Source: Peribacillus simplex NBRC 15720 = DSM 1321 (GTDB taxonomy: Bacteria > Bacillota > Bacilli > Bacillales > DSM-1321). From it: a stretch of 64,000 nucleotides of DNA. Numbering within the stretch: position 1 is the first letter of the stretch; each line of letters begins with the position of its first letter. The notes under the pieces were generated by a model. The model saw nothing but the letters and a program-made list of their open reading frames with translations, was not told where the DNA came from and ran no database searches. Positions 43,874-51,144 of this stretch are shown in pieces. The position numbers were made by a program, and so were the translations under genes. The DNA lies in contig NZ_CP017704.1 in assembly GCF_002243645.1 (NCBI RefSeq), positions 3,986,001 to 4,050,000 on the forward strand, given 5' to 3'.

Positions 43874-44947
43874 ATGAATCATGAGACTTTAGAGCTTTTT
43901 AAAACATTGACGGAATTACCGGGAGCCTCGGGAAATGAACATGCAGTTCGGAGTTTCATGAAGAGTGAGCTGGAAAAGTATTCGGATGAAATCGTCCAAG
44001 ATCGCCTTGGCGGAATATTTGGCGTAAAAAGAGGCAATGAGGATGGGCCGACTGTACTAGTTGCCGGGCACATGGATGAAGTGGGATTCATGGTCACCTC
44101 CGTAACGGAAAATGGAATGATTCGCTTTCAGACCCTGGGAGGCTGGTGGAGTCAAGTGCTTTTAGCCCAAAGAGTCGAAATCATAACCGATAACGGTCCG
44201 GTTATTGGTGTCATCGGGTCGATTCCGCCCCATTTGCTTGATGAATCGCAACGCTCAAAACCAATGGATATCAAAAATATGCTGATTGATATCGGGGCCG
44301 ATGATAAGGAAGATGTGAAGAGAATCGGTATTAAGCCAGGTCAGCAGATTGTACCGATTTGTCCATTCATGCCGATGGCCAATGAGAAAAAAATCCTCGC
44401 AAAAGCGTGGGATAATCGTTACGGTTGCGGACTTGCGATTGAATTGTTAAAAGATTTAAAAGGTGAAACATTACCGAATATCTTATATTCCGGAGCAACC
44501 GTCCAGGAGGAAGTGGGATTACGGGGTGCGCAAACGGCAGCTCATATGATCAAACCCGACCTTTTTTTCGCTTTGGATGCAAGTCCGGCGAACGATATGT
44601 CCGGCAGTAAAAGTGAATTTGGCCAGCTGGGAAAAGGGGCGCTGCTCCGCATTCTTGATCGTTCGATGGTTACGCATCGCGGCATGAGGGAATTCATCCT
44701 TGATACGGCCGAGTCGAATGATATTCCGTATCAATATTTCGTTTCCCAAGGCGGCACGGATGCAGGGCAGGTCCATATTGCAAATGAAGGCATTCCAAGC
44801 GGGGTGATTGGCATTTGTTCCCGCTATATTCATACACATGCCTCGATGATTCATATTGATGATTATGCCGCTGCACGTGAACTGATTGGGAAATTGGTTC
44901 GCTCCTGTGATAAAGCGACATTCGAGACCTTGATAAAAAACGGTTGA
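43874..44947 (+). CDS. ytoP: M42-family aminopeptidase
   Basis: This 357-residue TET-type M42 metalloaminopeptidase (YtoP; older annotation endoglucanase) has metal and catalytic segments [29 protein letters not shown] (general base Glu), [10 protein letters not shown] and a late [11 protein letters not shown]. It removes N-terminal residues from peptides in the cytoplasm, probably as a dodecamer. AGGTTAGGGG precedes the ATG. It has its own terminator. Confidence 0.93.
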   Translation: MNHETLELFKTLTELPGASGNEHAVRSFMKSELEKYSDEIVQDRLGGIFGVKRGNEDGPTVLVAGHMDEVGFMVTSVTENGMIRFQTLGGWWSQVLLAQRVEIITDNGPVIGVIGSIPPHLLDESQRSKPMDIKNMLIDIGADDKEDVKRIGIKPGQQIVPICPFMPMANEKKILAKAWDNRYGCGLAIELLKDLKGETLPNILYSGATVQEEVGLRGAQTAAHMIKPDLFFALDASPANDMSGSKSEFGQLGKGALLRILDRSMVTHRGMREFILDTAESNDIPYQYFVSQGGTDAGQVHIANEGIPSGVIGICSRYIHTHASMIHIDDYAAARELIGKLVRSCDKATFETLIKNG

Positions 44948-44952
44948 TGGAG

Positions 44953-45008
44953 GAAGCTGAAATGGAAAGGGATGCTGTCATGAATCCTTTTCCATCAGCT
45001 TTTTTTAC
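44953..45008 (+). terminator. Long-stem intrinsic terminator after ytoP
   Basis: The arms AAGCTGAaATGGAAAGGGAT and ATCCTTTTCCATcAGCTT are followed by T5-6. Confidence 0.9.
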
Positions 45009-45022
45009 ATAGAAGGAAGGTA

Positions 45023-45550
45023 ATGATATTGAAATTAGCAGTAGGCAGTAAGAATCCGGCGAAAGTAAGTGCCGTGCTTGGCGTATATGAAGGTGCAGAA
45101 ATCATTTCGCTTCAAGTGGAGAGTGGGGTCCCGGAACAGCCTTTTTCAGATGAGGAAACGATGGAGGGGGCAATGACACGTGCCCGGAATTGCTTGATTC
45201 ACAGTGATGCCGAATTGGGCATCGGACTTGAAGGCGGCGTCGTGAAAATGGGACAAGGCCTGTTTCTGTGTAATTGGGGTGCGATGGCCACAAGGGACGG
45301 TGAGGTCTTTGTAGCTGGCGGAGCGAGAATCCCACTACCGGGAATTGTTGCTGAGAAGCTGCTGGATGGTGAAGAGCTGGGACCTGTGATGGACGCCTTT
45401 ACAAGGCAAGAAAATATTAGCAAAAAGGAAGGAGCGATCGGCGTATTTACAAATGAGCGAATCTCCAGGGAGGAAATGTTCCTTCATATCATGAGGATGC
45501 TAGCCGGTCAACACGAGTATAAGCAGAAAATGAAAAAGCAGGATATTTGA
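45023..45550 (+). CDS. DUF84-family (YjjX-like) non-canonical purine NTP phosphatase
   Basis: This 175-residue protein opens LKLAVGSKNPAKVSAV, the nucleotide-binding loop of the DUF84 inosine/xanthosine triphosphatase family. GIGLEGGVV and a late REEMFLHIMRML follow. It probably removes damaged purine NTPs. The ATG at 45023 is only two bases after AAGGAAGG, so the TTG at 45029 may be the true start. No operon partner: an AraC-type gene follows 118 bp downstream. Confidence 0.85.
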   Translation: MILKLAVGSKNPAKVSAVLGVYEGAEIISLQVESGVPEQPFSDEETMEGAMTRARNCLIHSDAELGIGLEGGVVKMGQGLFLCNWGAMATRDGEVFVAGGARIPLPGIVAEKLLDGEELGPVMDAFTRQENISKKEGAIGVFTNERISREEMFLHIMRMLAGQHEYKQKMKKQDI

Positions 45551-45668
45551 ATCACTGTCATGGAATGGCGGGTTTCGAATGATGGAAACGAACACTGCCA
45601 AAACAGAGCAGAATCAGACAGGATTTTATTGAGCGGGCTTGCTAGTATAGTGACAAGGGGGGAGCGGA

Positions 45669-46538
45669 ATGGGGTGGGTTGAATCAATCCAAAAGGCAAT
45701 CGAATATATCGAGGAGCACTTATTGGAGGACCTGACGATCGAGAGCATTTCCAGGCAGGCGAATGCCTCAGCTTTTCATTTTCAACGGACATTCACCATT
45801 TTAACGGATATTACCATTAGTGAATATATCCGGCGTCGAAGACTGACCTTAGCTGCCCAGGAGATTTCATCCACAAATGGCAAGGTCATTGATTTAGCCT
45901 ACAAGTATGGCTATGACACCCCCGAGGCATTCTCAAAAGCTTTTCGAAGGCAGCATGGGGTATCTCCAAGCGAAGCCCGAAAGTATATGGGGAAGCTGAA
46001 ATTCTATGAACGCCTGGTGATACAGGTGATTTTGAAAGGGGCAAAACCGATGAAATACAATATCCTTGAAAGGGATTCCTTTCAATTGATTGGAATCAAG
46101 CAAGAGTTTTCCTTGGTTAATGAAGAGAATTTGATTGGGATTCCGAAGTTGTGGGAGAAAGTGAATTCGGATGGAACCGGCAATAGGTTAGCGAATTTGA
46201 ATAATGGCCAAATAGATGGCTTGCTTGGTGTATGTGTCGATAAGCGGGATGTGGAAAAAAATGAAACGATGGATTATTGGATAGGTGCAGAGTATGCAGG
46301 GAAAGTGCCTGAAGAGTTTTCAGCCCTTACGATACCGGCTTCCATGTGGGTTGTATTTGAAGTTCATGGACCTATGCCTGATGCCATCCAGCAAGCATGG
46401 AAGCAAATTTTTTCCGAATGGTTCCCTACCAGCGGTTATGAACATGCAGGAACTCCCGAATTGGAAGTATACGCGAATGATGACGCTTCAAACCCTGATT
46501 ATTACTCAGAAATTTGGATTCCCATTAAAAAGGGATAA
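45669..46538 (+). CDS. AraC-family regulator with GyrI-like effector domain
   Basis: A 289-residue protein with an N-terminal AraC double helix-turn-helix (about 1-105; DLTIESISRQANASAFHFQR, GYDTPEAFSKAFRRQHGVSP) and a C-terminal GyrI-like SHV-fold ligand domain (about 130-289; EYAGKVPEEFSALTIPASM, SEIWIPIKK). Such proteins (Rob/BltR-like) bind amphipathic drugs and activate efflux or detoxification genes. GGGGGAGCGG precedes the ATG. The target is unknown; no transporter is adjacent. Confidence 0.9.
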   Translation: MGWVESIQKAIEYIEEHLLEDLTIESISRQANASAFHFQRTFTILTDITISEYIRRRRLTLAAQEISSTNGKVIDLAYKYGYDTPEAFSKAFRRQHGVSPSEARKYMGKLKFYERLVIQVILKGAKPMKYNILERDSFQLIGIKQEFSLVNEENLIGIPKLWEKVNSDGTGNRLANLNNGQIDGLLGVCVDKRDVEKNETMDYWIGAEYAGKVPEEFSALTIPASMWVVFEVHGPMPDAIQQAWKQIFSEWFPTSGYEHAGTPELEVYANDDASNPDYYSEIWIPIKKG

Positions 46539-46567
46539 GGTCCAACCATAACAATTTATTCGTTTTT

Positions 46568-46616
46568 CGCTTGCAGGGGAGATTAGACATCTAATTTCCC
46601 CTGCAAGCTTTTTATT
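46568..46616 (+). terminator. Intrinsic terminator after the AraC-type gene
   Basis: A long stem GCTTGCAGGGGA-ATTAGA / TAAT-TCCCCTGCAAGC is followed by T5. Confidence 0.9.
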
Positions 46617-46670
46617 TGGGTAAATATGAAATGATCAGTCCTTCATACTTGAGTCCATGGCAAGGGAGAT

Positions 46671-47120
46671 TTATAGCCCTTCTTCAAAAATATAAGAAAG
46701 CACCTTCATGGCTTGGTTCACGGATTCGACCGTGACACTCGCTTTTTCAGATAATTCCTTTAAGGCATGGTGATGGGATTCCGGTCGAATCAAAATAAGC
46801 GGTTTACCCAGGGAAACGGCGGTGCTTGCGTCCATGGCCGTATTCCACTGTTTATATTTCTCCCCAAACAGAGCGACGACAAGATCAGCTTTTTTCATCA
46901 AAAGACCTGTCCGCAAATTATTGATTTGGGAAGCGGCCGCATCCTTCAGAATGGGGTTAGGCTGTTCCCCAAGAATATCTTCACCGATATTATCAGAGCG
47001 TTCATGATTTTCCATCGGGCCGACGAATTCTAAAGGAAGTTTCAGTGCAACGGCCTTATCCCTCAACTCGCTTCTCCAATTTGAATGGATCTCCCCAGCA
47101 AGATACACGGTTAATTTCAT
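46671..47120 (-). CDS. ytoQ: YtoQ family protein
   Basis: A 149-residue protein of the YtoQ family, with a fold like nucleoside 2-deoxyribosyltransferases. Visible features are VYLAGEIHSNWR near the start, GPMENHERSDNIGEDILG, and KKADLVVALFGEKYKQWNTAMD. The catalytic function is not established. It is divergent from the lipoprotein gene at 47.2 kb. GGAGGAAAACA precedes the ATG. Confidence 0.85.
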   Translation of the reverse strand: MKLTVYLAGEIHSNWRSELRDKAVALKLPLEFVGPMENHERSDNIGEDILGEQPNPILKDAAASQINNLRTGLLMKKADLVVALFGEKYKQWNTAMDASTAVSLGKPLILIRPESHHHALKELSEKASVTVESVNQAMKVLSYIFEEGL

Positions 47121-47242
47121 TGTTTTCCTCCTCGGTATTTAAATTGCTTTCATTGTATCATGTTTTGAGAAAATGGATGAATTTCATAAATAAGGATAAT
47201 AGTATTCTTAAGTGAGTAAAAGAGATGGCTGGAGGAATGACG

Positions 47243-47749
47243 ATGGCTTTATCGAATAAAAAAATTCTTGTTTTCCTGATAATCAGCAGTTTGATTGTGG
47301 GATGCTCAGGTATTGAGAGGCAAACCGAAAAGGCAATGAAGGCCGCAGAATTGGCTTTTCGTGACGACGAAAAACAGCCCAATCTCGAGGCAGGACTTAT
47401 TCAGGTCTATCTGCCAAAGGATTTTAAGGTAGTAGAAGAACATGACAATAATTTGATTTTACAAAAAGGTGATAAGATTTATATATTATTTGTCAATCCA
47501 AATGAAAAAGAAGACAGCTCCGTTTTATATTTGGCGATAAAGGAACAAAAGGATCAATATGTAGTGCTGCATTCTTTTCAAACTGATGATAAATTCGGCT
47601 TTATCTCGATCAAAGAGATACCGAAAGAAAAGTATGAGCTTGCAGTGGGGATCGGAGGAGTCAAGCTGACAACCGAAACGGATAAAGATCAATTAAAAAC
47701 CGATGCGAAACAAATGATGGAAATCGTTTCGTCAGTGCCTCAAAAATAA
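47243..47749 (+). CDS. Hypothetical lipoprotein
   Basis: This 168-residue protein has a lipoprotein signal: charged N-terminus, hydrophobic IFLVFLII-like core, and lipobox IVGC. The mature part has a charged linker (RQTEKAMKAAELAF) and a small beta-rich domain (VYLPKDFKVVEEHDNN). I do not recognise a named family. GGAGGAATGACG precedes the ATG at 47243. It is a likely membrane-anchored protein of the outer face. Confidence 0.75.
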   Translation: MALSNKKILVFLIISSLIVGCSGIERQTEKAMKAAELAFRDDEKQPNLEAGLIQVYLPKDFKVVEEHDNNLILQKGDKIYILFVNPNEKEDSSVLYLAIKEQKDQYVVLHSFQTDDKFGFISIKEIPKEKYELAVGIGGVKLTTETDKDQLKTDAKQMMEIVSSVPQK

Positions 47750-47857
47750 GATGACCCGGCCGTTAAACCAATCCGAATTAATGGTTGATTCGCGGAGAGT
47801 CTGGTATGATGGGATTATAAAAAATAAGGTGTCATTTTGAGCAGGAGGAATATTCAA

Positions 47858-48169
47858 ATGGAAAATTTACAAACCGTTGAGCAATATGATGCATTGAAAA
47901 ATGAAGGCAAACATATCTTTCTTTTTTCAGCAACATGGTGTGGAGATTGCCGTGTAATCGAACCGATAATACCTGAGATAGAAACGAAATTTCCTGACTT
48001 TACATTCATTTATGTTGACCGTGATGAATTCATCGATGTGTGTGCAGCTAATGATGTATTCGGTATACCAAGTTTCATTGCGTATGATAATGGCAAAGAG
48101 CTAGGCAGATTCGTAAGCAAGGATCGCAAAACACAAGAACAAATTGAGGAATTCATACAATCACTATAA
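47858..48169 (+). CDS. ytpP: Thioredoxin-like protein YtpP
   Basis: This 103-residue thioredoxin-fold protein has active site WCGDC (unlike the WCGPC of TrxA) and a cis-Pro loop GIPSFI. YtpP in Bacillus is linked to bacillithiol-dependent and oxidative stress thiol chemistry. AGGAGG lies nine bases before the ATG at 47858, so the longer frame from 47837 is rejected. It is followed by ytpQ as in B. subtilis. Confidence 0.92.
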   Translation: MENLQTVEQYDALKNEGKHIFLFSATWCGDCRVIEPIIPEIETKFPDFTFIYVDRDEFIDVCAANDVFGIPSFIAYDNGKELGRFVSKDRKTQEQIEEFIQSL

Positions 48170-48171
48170 AC

Positions 48172-48199
48172 AATTTCCCCTTCTCGCTGGGGATTTTTC
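48172..48199 (+). terminator. Weak hairpin with T-run between ytpP and ytpQ
   Basis: TCCCC / GGGGA stem followed by TTTTTC; it may lower ytpQ readthrough. Confidence 0.45.
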
Positions 48200-48219
48200 A
48201 ATGAAGAGGAGGGTCAGTC

Positions 48220-49026
48220 ATGAAAATGGACAGCACAAAGCTGAAAAATATCTTGAAGGAACGTTTAAAAGATGAGAATCGCACATTCAAATTCGATAGC
48301 AAGCAAGATACGTTACGAGTGGAAAATGTGAAGACCGGGAAAGGGATCACCATCGAGTTGCCCCCTGTGCTTGCTAACTATGAAAACGTACAGGAAAAAG
48401 CCATCGATGAAATTACCTATTACGTGGAAGAGGCCCTGAATGTGATGGGGGAAGAACACAGCATGGAAGGCAAGGAGAAATTCATTTTCCCAGTCATTCG
48501 CTCGACCTCCTTTCCAATGGAATCGGAAGAAGGAAATCCATTTTTATTCGATGAGCATACGGCTGAAACACGGATTTTTTATGCCCTTGATTTAGGGAAA
48601 ACCTACCGTCTCATAGATGAAAAGATGATTCAACGGGAAAATTGGCAGGGTGACAGGATCCGTGAAATTGCTCTTTTCAATGCCCGTTCCCTATCCACTG
48701 AAATGAAGTCGGATATCGTTGCAGGTAATGCATTTTATTTTTTGAACACGAATGATGGATATGATGCCAGCAGGATCCTGAATGAATCCTGGCTCCGGGA
48801 AATGAAGGACAAGATCGAGGGAACCATGGCTGTGGCCATACCGCATCAGGATGTCATTATCATTGCCGATGTGAAGAATGATACGGGCTATGATATTCTT
48901 GCGCAAATGGCGATGAGCTTCTTTGCCAGCGGTCATGTTCCGATAACGGCTCTATCATTCCTTTATGAAGAAAATGAGTTGGAGCCCATCTTCATTATGG
49001 GTAAAAACAAAAAGCGTGAACAATAA
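48220..49026 (+). CDS. ytpQ: DUF1444-family protein YtpQ
   Basis: A 268-residue soluble protein of the DUF1444 family, conserved in Firmicutes downstream of ytpP and of unknown function. Visible blocks are [39 protein letters not shown] and [26 protein letters not shown] precedes the ATG. In B. subtilis ytpR (a tRNA-binding domain protein) follows; here that gene is absent and a riboswitch-controlled hydrolase stands in its place. Confidence 0.88.
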   Translation: MKMDSTKLKNILKERLKDENRTFKFDSKQDTLRVENVKTGKGITIELPPVLANYENVQEKAIDEITYYVEEALNVMGEEHSMEGKEKFIFPVIRSTSFPMESEEGNPFLFDEHTAETRIFYALDLGKTYRLIDEKMIQRENWQGDRIREIALFNARSLSTEMKSDIVAGNAFYFLNTNDGYDASRILNESWLREMKDKIEGTMAVAIPHQDVIIIADVKNDTGYDILAQMAMSFFASGHVPITALSFLYEENELEPIFIMGKNKKREQ

Positions 49027-49040
49027 TATATTGAATCACA

Positions 49041-49077
49041 TAAGGACCGTGTCAGCATCTGGCAGCGGTCCTTTTAA
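49041..49077 (+). terminator. Intrinsic terminator after ytpQ
   Basis: The stem AAGGACCG / CGGTCCTT with an inner TCAG-type extension is followed by TT. Confidence 0.75.
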
Positions 49078-49155
49078 AGTTTAGTAGAGTCTCCTGAATT
49101 TCGATAAGGGAATCTAAGGGAAATTTGTTGATATTTGTTATTTGATGGGTGATAA

Positions 49156-49161
49156 TATAAT
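49156..49161 (+). promoter_or_regulatory. -10 element of the glycine-riboswitch transcript
   Basis: TATAAT at 49156-49161, about 50 bases before the first aptamer. The -35 region is weak (TTTGTT about 16 bases upstream). Confidence 0.55.
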
Positions 49162-49205
49162 TGTAATATTTTGAAAACATAAAAATAAAACAATAGAACA
49201 AGCGA

Positions 49206-49395
49206 TGAACGTTGTGGGAGAGTGCAAAGCATTGAGCCACCGAAGGAGCAAGTTCCAAAAATATCCCTTGGAGCAAATCTCTCAGGTAAATGGAACCACA
49301 GCTGGACGCAACTCTGGAGAGCGCGCAGGAAGTGTGCCACCAACGGGGAAATCTCCATGACCAAAATGGAGCTAAACTCTCAGGTAAAAGGACAG
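49206..49395 (+). ncRNA. Tandem glycine riboswitch (gcvT-type, two aptamers)
   Basis: Two consecutive glycine aptamers are readable. The first spans about 49215-49292 with GGGAGAG at the start, GAGCCACCGAAGGAGCAAG in the middle and ATCTCTCAGGTAAA at the end. The linker holds GGACGCAACTC. The second spans about 49311-49391 with CTGGAGAGCG, GTGCCACCAACGGGG and ACTCTCAGGTAAAAGGAC. Both carry the conserved GCCACC and CTCTCAGG elements. A strong terminator overlaps the 3' end, so glycine binding most likely allows readthrough, as in the B. subtilis gcvT switch. Confidence 0.95.
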
Positions 49396-49440
49396 AGAAG
49401 GGAGCAGTTAGTTTACGCGACCCTTCTCTGTCCTTTTTTA
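49386..49440 (+). terminator. Riboswitch expression-platform terminator
   Basis: A perfect stem AAAAGGACAGAGAAGGG / CCCTTCTCTGTCCTTTT with an 18-base loop is followed by T tract; its left arm overlaps the end of the second aptamer, as needed for ligand-controlled termination. Confidence 0.93.
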
Positions 49441-49525
49441 TTTGGCTTTTTGCATACAAAAGGTTTGCAGCGAACATGGAACTTAATAATATACTAATCA
49501 ACTTGAAATAAGGGGGAGAATATTC

Positions 49526-50719
49526 GTGAACGTGAAAAGCAAATTAATGAACATGCTGGAAGCCCGTGAAGGGGAAATGGTTCAAATCCGCCGTCATTTA
49601 CACGAGAATCCGGAGCTATCCTTTAAAGAAGAGAAAACGGCACAATATATCATTGATTTTTATAAGGGAAAAGATGTGTCGATTCAAACGAATGTAGGAA
49701 ACGGATTAGGGATCATCGTAACGATCGAAGGCGGAAAACCAGGGAAAACGATAGGTCTCCGTGCGGATTTCGATGCATTGCCGATTACAGAAGAAGCGGA
49801 GGTCCCGTTCCGTTCAAAAAATGAAGGTGTCATGCATGCTTGCGGACACGATGGGCATACCGCTTATTTATTGGTACTGGCAGACTGCATCAATGAGCTG
49901 AAAGATTCCCTATCAGGTACGATCAAAATAATCCATCAACATGCAGAAGAAACACCCCCAGGTGGAGCAAAAAGCATTATGGAATCAGGGTTTTTGGATG
50001 AACTGGATGCTGTTTTTGGAATCCATTTATTTCCCTCGCACCCAGCAGGGGTTGTCGGGTATCGCGGCGGCTATTCGATGGCTGGAAGGACCTATTTCAA
50101 GTTAGCGATAAAGGGTGTAGGCGGCCATGGATCATCCCCGCATATGGCTAATGATGCCATTGTGGCAGGCGCGCATTTTGTGACAGCCGTACAAACCGTA
50201 GTCAGCCGTCGCTTGAACCCTTTTGATATGGGCGTAGTCACAATCGGCTCCTTCGATGGAAAAGGAAGCTTTAATGTCATTAAAGATCGTATAGAAATTG
50301 AAGGGGATGTCCGTTACATGACAGCAGAGACCGAACGGCTGATCGATAAGGAAATCCACCGGATCGTCAAAGGAATAGAAACGGAATTTGATGTTCAGTG
50401 CGAACTTACATATGTGCCCGATTATCCTCCGTTATATAATGACCCTGAACTGACTGGATTTGTGAAAAATAGCCTGGAAAGCATGAATGACAAAGATATT
50501 AAAAAGGTCGTGGAATTTCCGGTTTTCTCAGGTTCAGAGGATTTTTCATATTATGCAGAAAAGATTCCTGGCTGCTTCTTTTACATTGGCTGTAAACCGA
50601 AAGGGGTGGAGATGGCATATTTCAATCACCATCCTAAATTCGACATTGATGAAGATGCCCTTTTGATCGCTTCCAAATCAGTGGCGCAGGTTGTATGCAG
50701 TTTTTATGAATGGAAATAG
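49526..50719 (+). CDS. M20D-family amidohydrolase/aminoacylase (under glycine riboswitch)
   Basis: This 397-residue metal-dependent hydrolase of the M20D group (hippurate hydrolase, N-acyl amino acid and N-acetyl-diaminopimelate deacylases) has visible ligands in HACGHDGHTA (C106, H108), HAEETPPGGA with the catalytic Glu pair, GIHLFPSHPAG and a late NHHPKFDID. The GTG start has AAGGGGGAG seven bases upstream. The only evident control is the glycine riboswitch. An enzyme that acts on glycine-containing N-acyl substrates, or on a glycine-derived peptide, would fit; the substrate is not shown. Confidence 0.9.
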   Translation: MNVKSKLMNMLEAREGEMVQIRRHLHENPELSFKEEKTAQYIIDFYKGKDVSIQTNVGNGLGIIVTIEGGKPGKTIGLRADFDALPITEEAEVPFRSKNEGVMHACGHDGHTAYLLVLADCINELKDSLSGTIKIIHQHAEETPPGGAKSIMESGFLDELDAVFGIHLFPSHPAGVVGYRGGYSMAGRTYFKLAIKGVGGHGSSPHMANDAIVAGAHFVTAVQTVVSRRLNPFDMGVVTIGSFDGKGSFNVIKDRIEIEGDVRYMTAETERLIDKEIHRIVKGIETEFDVQCELTYVPDYPPLYNDPELTGFVKNSLESMNDKDIKKVVEFPVFSGSEDFSYYAEKIPGCFFYIGCKPKGVEMAYFNHHPKFDIDEDALLIASKSVAQVVCSFYEWK

Positions 50720-51144
50720 TCCTTTTGGTCTTTGTTTGCAAAAAAAACGCTGGAACCCACAAAACACCGTTCAGTATTAACGAACGGTGTTTTATGGGTT
50801 TCGGCAGGTATTGGATGCCAACGGAGGTTTCGTGAAGGATGATGCAATGAATTGCCAGTCTGCTTTTTCGGCTGCATGAAAACTTAATCTCTTTGTAAAC
50901 GCGATTTAACAGCGGTGTTTTATTTAAATAGTAGACTAGGGGCTAATGTTATTTCGCGATGGATAGGTTTAAACTCATTCCAGAAGGGGTTTAATAGGGT
51001 AGGAGTTCTGCGAAATACGTTAAGTTAGTAAGAATGCGATAAAAAAATAGATACTAATCCCAATTTAGCTTAAATTTTCTCGATATTTTAAAAATAACTG
51101 GTAGAATTAGTTACATAACTACAGATGTAGAAAGAGTGATAGTT
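50720..51144. other. Intergenic region with a long hairpin before sftA
   Basis: No gene is seen. It holds an 18-bp-stem inverted repeat (50753-50802, listed separately) and an AT-rich stretch before sftA likely to contain its promoter. Confidence 0.5.
50753..50802. repeat. Long imperfect inverted repeat
   Basis: The arms AACCCA-C-AAAACACCGTTC and GAACGGTGTTTT-A-TGGGTT flank a 9-base loop with one mismatch. No T-run follows on the plus strand; on the minus strand a T8 follows after six further bases. It may be a poor terminator or a relic of a small mobile repeat. Confidence 0.6.
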
